From positions 1-64,000 of the forward strand of contig CAWIFR010000007.1 of NCBI GenBank assembly GCA_963835465.1: a DNA stretch of 64,000 bases. Reading direction: 5' to 3'. Under the pieces are notes generated by a model, which worked only from the letters and a program-made list of their open reading frames with translations, was not told the DNA's origin and did not search any database. Positions 53,617-62,987 of the stretch are shown here, piece after piece; positions within the stretch are counted from its first letter, which is position 1; each line of letters opens with the position of its first letter. The position numbers and the translations under genes were made by a program. This DNA is from Bog-756 sp963835465. GTDB taxonomy: Bacteria; Actinomycetota; Acidimicrobiia; Acidimicrobiales; RAAP-2.

Positions 53617-55131
53617 ATGACTCCCGTGCCCGGCGAGCCCGCCATCCCCGGCGGCCCCGAGATCGTCACCTACCGCTCGGGTCGTGGCCGTTGGGTGATC
53701 CTGGCCACGGTCCTGGGCTCGGGCATGGCCGCCATCGACGCGACCGTGATCGGCATCGCCCTCCCGACCATCGGACGGGACTTTCACGCCACACTGGGCA
53801 CACTCCAGTGGGTGGTGACCGGATACACGCTGACCTTGGCCTCGCTCCTGCTGCTCGGTGGGTCGCTGGGCGACCGGTACGGTCGACGAAGGGTGTTCGT
53901 GATCGGGGTGACCTGGTTCGTTCTGGCCTCGGCGGCATGCGCCCTGGCCACCGGCTCCAGTCAGCTCATCGTGCTCCGTGTCCTCCAAGGTGTCGGGGGA
54001 GCCCTGCTGACCCCGGGCAGCCTGGCCATCCTGGAAGCATCGTTCGCCCCCGACGACCGCAGCGAAGCCATCGGAGCCTGGTCGGGACTCGGAGGGGTCG
54101 CAACCGCAGCCGGCCCGTTGGTCGGTGGCTATCTGATCAGCGCCGCCTCCTGGCGGTGGATCTTCCTCATCAACGTTCCCATAGGTATCGTCGTCGTGTT
54201 GGTATCGGCACGACACGTCCCCGAGTCGCGTGACCCCTCGGCGCACGGAACCATCGACCTGGCCGGTGCGGTGCTGGCCACCCTCTCGCTGGCCGGGGTG
54301 GCCTACGCCCTCATCGAAGGACCGCAGGAGGGATGGTCGTCCCCGAAGGTGCTGGTCGGTCTCATCGTCGGCGTGGTCGGTGCTGCGGTCTTCGTGGTCG
54401 TAGAGGCTCGGTTACCCTCCCCGATGCTGCCGCTCAGCCTGTTCCGGGTCCGGCAGTTCGCCGTGACCAACGCCGTGACCTTCGTGGTCTATGCCGGCCT
54501 CGGAGGTGTGCTGTTCCTGCTCCCGGTGGTCCTCCAGGTGGTCGACGGCTACTCCCCCCTGGAGTCCGGGGTCGCCCTCCTCCCCATCACCTTGGTGATG
54601 CTGGCCTTCTCGGCCCGCTCCGGTCGCTTGGCCGCAGCCATCGGGCCCCGGCTGCAGATGAGTGTCGGGCCCATCGTGGTAGGCGGGGGCCTGACCCTCC
54701 TCAGCCGCTCCCCCACCAGCACCTCGTATGTCGCCGGCGTCCTGCCCGGAGTCCTGGTCCTCGCCATCGGGCTGGCCGTCACGGTGGCCCCGCTCACCTC
54801 GACAGCCCTCAATTCGGTGTCCGAGAGCCACGCCGGCGTGGCGTCGGCGGTCAACAACGACGTAGCCCGTCTGGGCAGCCTCATCGCCGTCGCCGTGCTC
54901 CCCGCACTCGGGGGCATCGACGGCCTCAGCTACCTCCACCCCCACGCGCTGGCTCATGGCTTCCAGCGGGCGGTAGTCATCGCGGGGACTTGGTGCGTGG
55001 CCGGTGGGCTCCTCGCCGCCGTCGGGATCAGGAACCCGGACCGAGGCGCCCGGACACCATCCCTGGCCGCTGGCCAACTGACCCACTGCGCCCTGGAGGC
55101 GACCCCGCTGCTGGAGGCCGGTCCGCGATGA
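53617..55131 (+). CDS. MFS exporter, DHA2 (14-helix) type
   Basis: 504 residues with about 14 hydrophobic segments. The motif-A loop is GGSLGDRYGRRRVFVIG, the motif-C-like helix GPLVGGYLISAASWRWIFLIN, and motif B lies in VLRVLQGVGGALLTPGSLAI. Helix 1 has the conserved AAIDATVIGIALPTI of drug:H+ antiporters. It probably exports hydrophobic compounds using the proton gradient. No regulator is adjacent. An ATG at 53617 gives the shortest family-like N-terminus. Confidence 0.93.
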   Translation: MTPVPGEPAIPGGPEIVTYRSGRGRWVILATVLGSGMAAIDATVIGIALPTIGRDFHATLGTLQWVVTGYTLTLASLLLLGGSLGDRYGRRRVFVIGVTWFVLASAACALATGSSQLIVLRVLQGVGGALLTPGSLAILEASFAPDDRSEAIGAWSGLGGVATAAGPLVGGYLISAASWRWIFLINVPIGIVVVLVSARHVPESRDPSAHGTIDLAGAVLATLSLAGVAYALIEGPQEGWSSPKVLVGLIVGVVGAAVFVVVEARLPSPMLPLSLFRVRQFAVTNAVTFVVYAGLGGVLFLLPVVLQVVDGYSPLESGVALLPITLVMLAFSARSGRLAAAIGPRLQMSVGPIVVGGGLTLLSRSPTSTSYVAGVLPGVLVLAIGLAVTVAPLTSTALNSVSESHAGVASAVNNDVARLGSLIAVAVLPALGGIDGLSYLHPHALAHGFQRAVVIAGTWCVAGGLLAAVGIRNPDRGARTPSLAAGQLTHCALEATPLLEAGPR

Positions 55132-55164
55132 GCCGGCCGGGTGATGGTCGGCAGTGACCACCGG

Positions 55165-56292
55165 CTAGCAGGTGGCTCCGAACGCCTCGTAGGTCCGGCC
55201 CTGGGCACGGGCCAAGGCGTGGCCGGCATCCCACTGGAAGGGGCTGATGCCACCGGGCTCCCAGGGGCCCACCGACCCCCGGGCCATGGCCACCGGGGCC
55301 TTCGCTTCGACCCCGAAGTGCCCTCTGACCTCGCCCACGGGAAGGGGGGCGAATGTGAACCAGTCGATGCGGAGGAAGTCGACGCTGCCGTGGCACCGGG
55401 CCCCCCGCCGCATGGCGTCGCCCAGGCGGGTGGCCACCCCGGCCCGGGACAGGTGTCCGGCATCCGCCTGGAACAGTCCGGCTCCGGCGGGGAGATAGGC
55501 GGTTTCGAACAGGGAGACCACCATGGCCAGAAGCGAGAAGGCCCGCATGTCGTCGTTGGCCCGGGCGATGAAGCCGAACACCTCCAGTTCGGACTCGACC
55601 GTGGTGCCGTAGTCGGCGAGCACATGGACCCAGTCGTGCTGGGCCAGGAAGGGTGGTGCCGAACCGCGAGTCCCTGGATAGGTGAAGCCCCTCGCCCGAT
55701 AGAAGTCCGCCACCTGCCGCCCCAGGGTGCCCGCCGGGAGGTCCTCGAGGTCCTGCCATCGTCGGGCCAGTACCGGATCGTCCTCGACCGCATCCCAGGC
55801 CCCGGCCAGGTGGGCCGAAAGATGGAGGGTGCCCTCGTCCTCGGGAGCCCAGGTCGAGGCGTACCCGTTGCGCTCGAAGTCCAGCGCGGCCAGTCCAAGG
55901 CTGCCCGTGGCGAACTCATGGGCCACCGACAGCATGCCCTCGTCGACCCCGGCCTCCCCGGCAAAGCGGTCCACCCGGTCGACCACGTCGAGGGGCACAG
56001 GTTGGAGGACGAGGACGTAGAGAATCACCATCTGCACGATCCGGGTCCGGAACCCCAGGTTGCGGGCGGCCAGGCCGCGGGCGAACTCGTCGGGGCCCAC
56101 CGGGTCTGCCGTCAGATCGGGGGCGAAGCCGGTCATGGCCGATACCAGGGCCTCGATGAGAATGCGCTGCAGCTCAGTGAGCCCTCCCTCAGGAGCCACC
56201 ACCCCGAGGATGCCCCGGCTCAGGGCGGAAACCTCGGCCGCATCCGGGGGCTGGCGATTCTCCGCCGACGGGTCCGGGAGCGGCACGGGCAC
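55165..56292 (-). CDS. Coq4-like protein with HDxxH motif
   Basis: About 375 residues from a GTG at 56292; the frame continues upstream but overlaps the divergent oxidoreductase start. The stretch FLAQHDWVHVLADYGTTVES then ELEVFGFIARANDD matches the H-D-x-x-H-(x)11-E zinc-ligand signature of Coq4, which in eukaryotes is needed for ubiquinone assembly. An N-terminal helical half (LQRILIEALVSAMTGF, VDEGMLSVAHEFATG) is not part of known Coq4. Identification rests on the motif alone, and bacterial Coq4-like proteins have no firmly established role. Confidence 0.55.
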   Translation of the reverse strand: MPVPLPDPSAENRQPPDAAEVSALSRGILGVVAPEGGLTELQRILIEALVSAMTGFAPDLTADPVGPDEFARGLAARNLGFRTRIVQMVILYVLVLQPVPLDVVDRVDRFAGEAGVDEGMLSVAHEFATGSLGLAALDFERNGYASTWAPEDEGTLHLSAHLAGAWDAVEDDPVLARRWQDLEDLPAGTLGRQVADFYRARGFTYPGTRGSAPPFLAQHDWVHVLADYGTTVESELEVFGFIARANDDMRAFSLLAMVVSLFETAYLPAGAGLFQADAGHLSRAGVATRLGDAMRRGARCHGSVDFLRIDWFTFAPLPVGEVRGHFGVEAKAPVAMARGSVGPWEPGGISPFQWDAGHALARAQGRTYEAFGATC

Positions 56293-56344
56293 AGTAGCGA
56301 CGATATCCTGCCCTCCTGTTCCCGTCGTCACAGGAAGGCCGCCG

Positions 56345-57346
56345 TTGACGGTCCGTGCCCTCAGGTTTGGAGTACTCGGCGCCGCCCGGATCACCCCGCA
56401 CGCCCTGCTCGCGCCCGCCCGCTCCCACACCGAAGCCCGCGTGGACGTGGTGGCGGCAAGGAATCCAGAACGAGCAATCCAGTACGCCGCCAAGCACCGC
56501 ATCCCCAGGGCGCTCGAACGGTACGAGGCCGTGGTCACCGATCCCGACGTGGACGCCATCTACATCCCCCTCCCCAACAGCCTGCACGCCGAGTGGACGC
56601 TGGCCGCTCTGGAGGCCGGCAAGCACGTGCTCTGCGAGAAGCCCTTCACCTCCAATGCCCTCGAGGCCGAGCAGGTGGCGACCGCCGCCCACCAGGCCGC
56701 CGAACGGGACGGCCTGGTGGTCATGGAGGCCTTCCACTACCGCTATCACCCACTGGCCCACAGGATGCGGCAGATAGTCGAGAGCGGCGAACTCGGGCAG
56801 ATCCGCCATATCGAGACCTGGTTGTGCGCCCCCATCCTCGACAAGTCCGACATCCGGTACCAGGCCGAGCTGTCCGGCGGGGCCATGATGGACATGGGCT
56901 CCTACGTGGTCCACTGGGCGCGGCTCCTCGGAGGGGAGGAGCCCACGGTGGTCTCGGCCACAGCCAAGCTCCAGAGCGCCGACATCGACCGCGCCATGGA
57001 CGCCGAGCTCCTCTTCCCGAGTGGCCATACCGGGACCCTGCACTGTTCCATGTGGTCCCGGTCGATCCTGCACGTGGCAGCACGGGTGACCGGCGACCAC
57101 GGTGAGCTCCGGGTGATCAATCCCATCGCCCCTCAGGTTCTGAGCTGGCTGTCGGTCCGGTCCAAAGGTCGCCGACGTCACGAGTTCACCTCGAGGCGGT
57201 CGACCTACGCCTATCAGCTCGATTCCTTCTGCGACGCCGTCCTGCGCCGGGCGTCCGTCCTGACACCCCCGACCGACGCCGTGGCCAACATGGCCGTCAT
57301 CGATGCCGTGTACCGTGCAGCCAACATGCGCCCCCGCGGAGCGTGA
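56345..57346 (+). CDS. Gfo/Idh/MocA family oxidoreductase
   Basis: 333 residues from a TTG at 56345 with GGAAGG seven bases upstream. The Rossmann loop LRFGVLGAARITPHAL, the signature VLCEKPFTSNALEAEQ (about residue 100), and EAFHYRYHPLAHRM with the conserved histidines, then GGAMMDMGSYVVHW, identify the family. These enzymes act on sugars, inositols or dihydrodiols with NAD(P). Divergent from the Coq4-like gene; 25 nt before the PLP enzyme, so probably co-transcribed with it. Confidence 0.93.
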   Translation: MTVRALRFGVLGAARITPHALLAPARSHTEARVDVVAARNPERAIQYAAKHRIPRALERYEAVVTDPDVDAIYIPLPNSLHAEWTLAALEAGKHVLCEKPFTSNALEAEQVATAAHQAAERDGLVVMEAFHYRYHPLAHRMRQIVESGELGQIRHIETWLCAPILDKSDIRYQAELSGGAMMDMGSYVVHWARLLGGEEPTVVSATAKLQSADIDRAMDAELLFPSGHTGTLHCSMWSRSILHVAARVTGDHGELRVINPIAPQVLSWLSVRSKGRRRHEFTSRRSTYAYQLDSFCDAVLRRASVLTPPTDAVANMAVIDAVYRAANMRPRGA

Positions 57347-57371
57347 TCCCGCCAGGCAAGGAGCCAGTCCC

Positions 57372-58763
57372 ATGAGCACATTCCCCTACCAAGGCCGGTT
57401 CGACCTGCACCGCACGCTTCCCGAGCAGGGTACGGCGCGATCGGAGATCCTCTCCGCCCTGGAGACCATGGCCACCGAGGAGGACGCCGCCTGGGAGTCG
57501 GGGAAATGCTCGGGCACCATGTACTGCGGCGATCACGAGCACTATGCCTTCTTGACCGAGGCGTTCGGACGGTTCGCCCATGTCAACGCCCTCCAGCGGG
57601 ACATCTGTCCGAGCGCCACCAAGTTCGAAGCCGAGATCATCGCCATGACGCTCGACCTCCTGCATGCCGAGGCGGTGGACGGAGCCGAACCGGCCGGCCT
57701 GCTGTCCAGCGGGGGCACGGGCAGCATCTCCCACGCCATGCTCGCCTATCGCGAGTGGGCCGCCAAGGAGCGCAACATCCGCCGTCCCAACGTGATCAAA
57801 CCGGAGACCGCGCATCCCGCGTTCGACAAGGCCTGTCACTTGTTCGGGATCGAGCTGCGGGTGGCACCGGTCGACCCCATCACCACCCAGGTCGACACCG
57901 GGTGGGTGGACGCCCACATCGACACCGAGACCGTCGCCATCGTGGGGTCGGCGTGCAACTACGGCTACGGGACGATCGACCCCATCGGAGCGCTGTCGGA
58001 CCTCGCCGTGGAGCACGGCGTCGGGCTCCATGTGGATGGATGCCTCGGCGGCTTCATCCTGCCCTTCGGCCAGGAGTTGGGCTACGACATCCCGGTCTTC
58101 GACTTCCGACACCCCGGGGTCACCTCCATCTCCGCCGACACCCACAAGTACGGCTATTCGCTGAAGGGCACCTCGGTCCTCACCTTCCGGGACAAGGCCC
58201 TGCGCGACGCCCAGTACTTCTTCCTCACCGACTGGAGCGGGGGCAAGTACTGCTCGCCAGGCATGGACGGGTCCCGCTCGGGAGGCCTGCTCGCGGCCAC
58301 TTGGGCGTCCATGGTCCACCTGGGTCGGGAGGGCTACCGGGGCTACGCGAAGTCCATCTTCGAGACCGCGGCCACCATGCAAGCGGCGGTGCGGTCCCAC
58401 CCCGAGCTGCGGATCCTCGGCAAGCCGACCTTCCTGTTCAGCTTCACCTCGGACGAATTCGACATCTACCACGTCAACGACTTCATGCGGACCCGAGGGT
58501 GGCGGTTCAACGGGCAGCAGTATCCCAACGCCCTCCACATGGCGGTCACCCGTCCCCAGACCCAGCCGGGGCTGGCGGACACCTTCGCCGCCGACCTGAC
58601 CGACGGCGTCGCCTACGCCCGGGAGCATGCCGGCGAGGCCCCGGCATCGGGAGCCATCTACGGAGGCGTGGTCGGGGGCATGACCGACGAGGCCGACGAC
58701 TTCATCAGGGTAGTCATGGGCGACATGATGGACGCCCAACAGGCCATCCCGACGGACGCCTGA
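57372..58763 (+). CDS. PLP-dependent lyase/decarboxylase, sphingosine-1-phosphate lyase type
   Basis: 463 residues from the ATG at 57372, after AAGGAG. Features of group II PLP decarboxylases: SSGGTGSISHAMLAY (phosphate loop), PETAHPAFDKACHLFGI, GSACNYGYGTIDPI, GLHVDGCLGGFILPF (Asp contacting the pyridine), and the Schiff-base lysine in SISADTHKYGYSLKGTSVL. The H-K-Y-G variant with long-chain-base-lyase-like C-terminus indicates an aldehyde-producing lyase. It might degrade phosphorylated sphingoid-like or amino-alcohol substrates; the true substrate is unknown. Confidence 0.9.
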   Translation: MSTFPYQGRFDLHRTLPEQGTARSEILSALETMATEEDAAWESGKCSGTMYCGDHEHYAFLTEAFGRFAHVNALQRDICPSATKFEAEIIAMTLDLLHAEAVDGAEPAGLLSSGGTGSISHAMLAYREWAAKERNIRRPNVIKPETAHPAFDKACHLFGIELRVAPVDPITTQVDTGWVDAHIDTETVAIVGSACNYGYGTIDPIGALSDLAVEHGVGLHVDGCLGGFILPFGQELGYDIPVFDFRHPGVTSISADTHKYGYSLKGTSVLTFRDKALRDAQYFFLTDWSGGKYCSPGMDGSRSGGLLAATWASMVHLGREGYRGYAKSIFETAATMQAAVRSHPELRILGKPTFLFSFTSDEFDIYHVNDFMRTRGWRFNGQQYPNALHMAVTRPQTQPGLADTFAADLTDGVAYAREHAGEAPASGAIYGGVVGGMTDEADDFIRVVMGDMMDAQQAIPTDA

Positions 58764-58809
58764 TCACGAGTTCAGGCGGGACTCCGGCGCGACCGCGGAC
58801 CCGTCGGGC

Positions 58810-60702
58810 TCAGGTCTCGCTCAGGACCCGCGCCTCAGCGGTGAAGGTGTCGGCGGGAGCGGGCCGTCCGAGCAGGAAGCCCTGGACCTCGTCGCACCCC
58901 ATCTCGCTCACCGCCTGCAGCTCGGCCTCGGTTTCCACTCCCTCGGCCACCACCTGTAGGCCTAGCTTGTGGGCCAAGTCGACCACTGTGGAGACGATGG
59001 TCGGGTCCTGCGCCGCCGAGCCCAATCCGGAGACGAAGCTTCGGTCCACCTTCAGCCGGTCGATGGGGAGACCCTTCAGGTAGAGCAGGGACGAATAGCC
59101 GGTTCCGAAGTCGTCGAGCGCGATGTGCACGCCGAAGTCCCGGACCGTTTGCATGACGGCACGAATCCGGGCCATGTCCATGACGAGTGCCGACTCGGTG
59201 ACCTCGAGGACCAGGTACTCCGGGTCGAGGCCGGCCATGGTCAGCGAGTGTTGGACGTCCTCGGGGAAGTCAGGGTCCTGCAGCTGGCGAGCAGAGACGT
59301 TCACCGACACCGTGAGGCCGGAAAGGCCGTCGTCCTGCCACGACCGGCACTGTCGGGTGGCCTCGTGAAGGACCCAGCGGCCGATGGGCACGATCTCCCG
59401 ACTCCGCTCGAGTAGGGGGATGAACTCATCGGGCGTCACCGGACCCAGCTCGGGATGCCGCCACCGCAACAGTGCCTCCATCCCGACGACCTCCCGGGCA
59501 AAGGTGAACAATGGCTGGTAATGGACCGACAGCTGCCCCTGCTCGTGGGCCACACGCAGCTCGTGGGTCAGCTGGCTGCTGCGTCGCTTGTCTTCACCGA
59601 TCACCGGGTTGTAGGCCTCGTAGCGAGCCGGACCGCCCCGCTTGGCCTGGTACATGGCGGCATCGGCCTGGGCCAGGCACACCTCCGGGTCGGCGTCGGG
59701 CAACACCGGGGCGATGCCGATGCTGACCGAGGTGTGCAGTTGTCGCTCACCCACCGGGATCGCTTCACGCATGGCCAGATGGATCCGCTCGGCCAAGGAG
59801 CGGGCGGCGGCATCCGGGTCGGAGAGATCGGCGGCCAGTACCACGAACTCGTCACCGCCCAGCCGGGCCACGGTGTCGCCCGATCGGGCGAGGGCCTGCA
59901 GCCGTGCGGCTACCGTCGTCAGCAGCGCATCGCCGGCCGGGTGACCGAACCGGTCATTGATGGCCTTGAAGTTGTCCAGATCGAGGTAGAGCAAGACCGC
60001 GCCGGTGCCCCGTCGCTCGATCGATCCGGCGGCCTGCCGGAGTCGGTCGGCCAGCAGGGCTCGGTTGGGCAGGCCGGTCAGCTGGTCGTGCAGGGCCCGA
60101 TGGGCCAATCGGGCCTGCTCCTCATTGAGCCGTTGCTGCAGGGTGCGCCGGGTGTCGTCGAACTGACGGATGATGCGGACCATGCTCCCGTCGCAGCTGA
60201 ACCGCACCACGTTGGTGGCCAGCGTGAGTAGGCGCTCGCTCACGTCGAGCCGCTGGCCTTCCTCCTTCATCACCGCGATGGTCAGGTCACGCCAGGCGAA
60301 ATAGGCCTTGGCCACACTGGCCAGGACGGCGTCTTCCAGTATGGCTTGCTCTCCCTGCCGGGCCAGGATGTCCTCGTCCTCGTTCGACGCCACCTGGTCG
60401 GTGATCAACCACCGGCCGATCAGTTCGGTGCCGAGCCGGGCGGTCGCGTAGGCATTGCCCTTGAGGTCGACCGCGAACTGCGCATCGACCATCCGACCGA
60501 CCTGGTCGGCCCGAGCCATGAGGGCCCGGCCCAGGGCGATCCGTTCCTCACTCACCTCGGCTCCTCGACCACCTTCGGATCGGGCCGATCCGGTGCTGAT
60601 CGACACCGCGGGGAGGTCGTCGAGTCGTCCTTCCGGCTCAGCATGGATCAGGGGTTCCATACCTTCGGATATCGGCAGGATGAACGACAAACTTGACCAC
60701 AC
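58810..60702 (-). CDS. GGDEF-EAL protein with soluble helical sensor
   Basis: 630 residues (an ATG at 60660 is an alternative start). Residues about 50-195 form a helical, membrane-free input domain (RALMARADQVGRMVDAQFAV, AYFAWRDLTIAVMKEEG). GGDEF spans about 205-365 with intact ARLGGDEFVVL. EAL spans about 375-625 with GMEALLRWRHPE, VSVNVSARQL, DDFGTGYSSLLYL, KVDRSFV and VVAEGVET. Both catalytic motifs look functional, so it may make or break cyclic di-GMP. Only 9 nt separate it from the stop of the upstream GGDEF-EAL gene; the two are a tandem operon. Confidence 0.93.
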   Translation of the reverse strand: MWSSLSFILPISEGMEPLIHAEPEGRLDDLPAVSISTGSARSEGGRGAEVSEERIALGRALMARADQVGRMVDAQFAVDLKGNAYATARLGTELIGRWLITDQVASNEDEDILARQGEQAILEDAVLASVAKAYFAWRDLTIAVMKEEGQRLDVSERLLTLATNVVRFSCDGSMVRIIRQFDDTRRTLQQRLNEEQARLAHRALHDQLTGLPNRALLADRLRQAAGSIERRGTGAVLLYLDLDNFKAINDRFGHPAGDALLTTVAARLQALARSGDTVARLGGDEFVVLAADLSDPDAAARSLAERIHLAMREAIPVGERQLHTSVSIGIAPVLPDADPEVCLAQADAAMYQAKRGGPARYEAYNPVIGEDKRRSSQLTHELRVAHEQGQLSVHYQPLFTFAREVVGMEALLRWRHPELGPVTPDEFIPLLERSREIVPIGRWVLHEATRQCRSWQDDGLSGLTVSVNVSARQLQDPDFPEDVQHSLTMAGLDPEYLVLEVTESALVMDMARIRAVMQTVRDFGVHIALDDFGTGYSSLLYLKGLPIDRLKVDRSFVSGLGSAAQDPTIVSTVVDLAHKLGLQVVAEGVETEAELQAVSEMGCDEVQGFLLGRPAPADTFTAEARVLSET

Positions 60703-60711
60703 GGGTTGCCA

Positions 60712-62718
60712 TCAGTGGAGCACCCTGGTCAGCCCACCCCAGGTCATCACGTGGTGATGGTCCAGACCACCGACGACCGGCACCACGACGCCGCCGCACT
60801 CCTGGACCCACGCCCAGAATTCCTCGGGCGGCATGGGTCGGGAGAGGAAATAGCCCTGGGCGCTGTCGCAGCCCAACCGACGGAGCTGCTCCCAGGTGGC
60901 CAGATCCTCCACTCCCTCGGCGATGGTCCGCACCCCGAGATTGCGGGCCAGATCCACCACGGCTCGCACGATGACCTCATCATCGGAGTCCCCCCTCATG
61001 TCCTGGACGAAGGTCCGGTCGATCTTCAGCTGCTGGACGGGCAGGTCCCGCAGATAGGCCAGGGAGGAATAGCCGGTACCGAAGTCGTCGATGGACAGGG
61101 TCACGCCCATGTCGGCCAACTCGGTGAGCACCCGTCGCGCCCGTGTCGGGTCGGTCATGATGACGGTCTCGGTGATCTCGAGGTCGAGAAGGTGGGCCGG
61201 GACCTCCCAGCGGGCCAGGGCCACTCTGACCACCTCGGGCAAAGACGCGTCGAGCAGGCTACGAGTGGACAGGTTGACCGCCACTGAGAACTCGAGGGAT
61301 CCCTTGGGCTCAGCGTCGTCCATCCAGCGACGACACCTGCACAGCGCCTCGTCCAGCACCCAGTGGGTGATGGGCTCGATGATGCCGGTGCGCTCGGCCT
61401 CGGGGACGAATGCGTCGGGATAGAGCAGGCCGAGGGTCGGGTGGTTCCACCGGATCAGCGCCTCGGCCCCCTCCACCCGCCCGGTGCGCATGGACGCCTT
61501 GGGTTGAAAGTGCAGCACGAACTGACCCCGGCCCACCGCACTGCGGAGATCGCCCAGCAGCGCCAGCCGGTCAGGCGTGTTGACGTCGAGTTCGTCCCGG
61601 TACGCCACCACGTGGGCCTGGGACTCCTTGGCCACATACATGGCCACGTCGGCCCGTTGGAGCAGCAGATCAGCACTGTGACCGTCGGTCGGTGCCATCG
61701 AGATGCCGCAGCTGGCTTCGATGCCCAGTACCGTTCCCTCCACGTCGAAGGGGAATTCGAGCACGGCGATGATCCGGTGAGCCACCTGGACGGCGTCGGC
61801 CTCGCCACTCACGGAGGGCAGGAGCACGCAGAATTCATCGCCCCCCAACCGGGCCAAGGTGTCACCGGCCCGGAGTACCGAGGTGACCCGAGGCCCCACC
61901 TCGGTGAGGACGCGGTCACCGTAGTTGTGCCCCATGGTGTCGTTGATCTCCTTGAACCGGTCGAGGTCGAAGAGCATCACGGCGGTCGAGGACCCGTCCA
62001 GGGCCGCCTGCGTGAGCACCTGCTCGGTGCGCTCGTAGAACATGGCGCGGTTGGGCAGACCGGTGAGCATGTCGTGGAGCGCCTGGTAGGCCAACTGCGC
62101 CTCCGCTTGTTCCTTCTTCTCACCGGTGGCCCCGGCCATGCGGACGACGATGACCAGCACGAACGCGCCGAGGGCGCCGATGGTCTCCGCCTGCGAACGG
62201 GACAGCATCGAGGGCAGGACTCCATACCAGACGAGCACCTGAGCCACGGCAACGTTGAGCAGCGACCAGCCCATCACCGAGCGCCACAGGGAGGCGCCCC
62301 AGGTCTGCAGCTCCTGGAGCGCCACGAAGGCATAGGCCATGCCCAGGGCCGGCCCCCATCCGGTCATGTAGATGACCGCGGTGACGGCCAGCACGTGAAT
62401 AGCCATGCGGGCATGGAGCTTGACGGAGCCGGCCGGCTCGCTGTGCCACGGCTCGACCAGCACGGAGGCCAGGGCGGCTCCACCGATGGCCGCCAGGTAG
62501 GCCCAGAACGGTACCCGTGCAACCAGCCCGAAGTACCGGAAGACGATCAGCACACCGAGGGCGATGGGACCCACCACATAGGCCAACACGAGGGGCGACA
62601 GGCTGCCCCGTGCCTTGCGGGGCCCGTTGGGTGGCCTCGCCTCAAATTCGCCGGGCGCGATGCGGCTGACGTGGGCCCGCCGCTCCAGATTCTCGCCGTC
62701 CAGGGGAGTACTTCCCAC
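60712..62718 (-). CDS. Membrane-anchored GGDEF-EAL protein
   Basis: About 668 residues from a GTG at 62718; the start is uncertain. Five to seven hydrophobic helices occupy about 40-205 (LVLAYVVGPIALGVLIVFRY, HVLAVTAVIYMTGWGPALGM). GGDEF spans about 225-385 (LPNRAMFYERTE, ARLGGDEFCVLL) and EAL about 395-645 (GAEALIRWNHPT, VNLSTRSLLD, DDFGTGYSSLAYL, KIDRTFVQDM, TIAEGVED). Both motifs are intact. The membrane part probably senses a signal. It precedes the soluble paralogue in an apparent two-gene operon. Confidence 0.93.
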   Translation of the reverse strand: MGSTPLDGENLERRAHVSRIAPGEFEARPPNGPRKARGSLSPLVLAYVVGPIALGVLIVFRYFGLVARVPFWAYLAAIGGAALASVLVEPWHSEPAGSVKLHARMAIHVLAVTAVIYMTGWGPALGMAYAFVALQELQTWGASLWRSVMGWSLLNVAVAQVLVWYGVLPSMLSRSQAETIGALGAFVLVIVVRMAGATGEKKEQAEAQLAYQALHDMLTGLPNRAMFYERTEQVLTQAALDGSSTAVMLFDLDRFKEINDTMGHNYGDRVLTEVGPRVTSVLRAGDTLARLGGDEFCVLLPSVSGEADAVQVAHRIIAVLEFPFDVEGTVLGIEASCGISMAPTDGHSADLLLQRADVAMYVAKESQAHVVAYRDELDVNTPDRLALLGDLRSAVGRGQFVLHFQPKASMRTGRVEGAEALIRWNHPTLGLLYPDAFVPEAERTGIIEPITHWVLDEALCRCRRWMDDAEPKGSLEFSVAVNLSTRSLLDASLPEVVRVALARWEVPAHLLDLEITETVIMTDPTRARRVLTELADMGVTLSIDDFGTGYSSLAYLRDLPVQQLKIDRTFVQDMRGDSDDEVIVRAVVDLARNLGVRTIAEGVEDLATWEQLRRLGCDSAQGYFLSRPMPPEEFWAWVQECGGVVVPVVGGLDHHHVMTWGGLTRVLH

Positions 62719-62987
62719 ACTGCAGTATCGGCATCGGGACCAGCGCCCTTTAGGAACGCTCCCGGCCCGTCTGCCGTATCCCGGCGCCGCCTGGGATGCC
62801 GAGCTCACCCTCCGCACCAGGTCGAGTGCCCCAGACGCCACGAGGCCTCAGGCTGCGCGTCCGGATGCGACCGGGCTGGGGGGTGCGGTGAGGTCGGGCG
62901 GTTGCCAAACCCTCGATGGCCACTTTAGGCTCGATCTCTAGTTGAACGTTATCTTTATAGTTGCCGATCGGTGGAGCCTGACCTGGT

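Noticed and set aside
55141..57105. 654-codon plus-strand frame
   Set aside because: Overlaps the Coq4-like and Gfo/Idh genes in other frames; no recognisable domain.
61363..62928. 521-codon plus-strand frame
   Set aside because: Antisense to the GGDEF-EAL gene; His/Gly/Gln-rich shadow composition.
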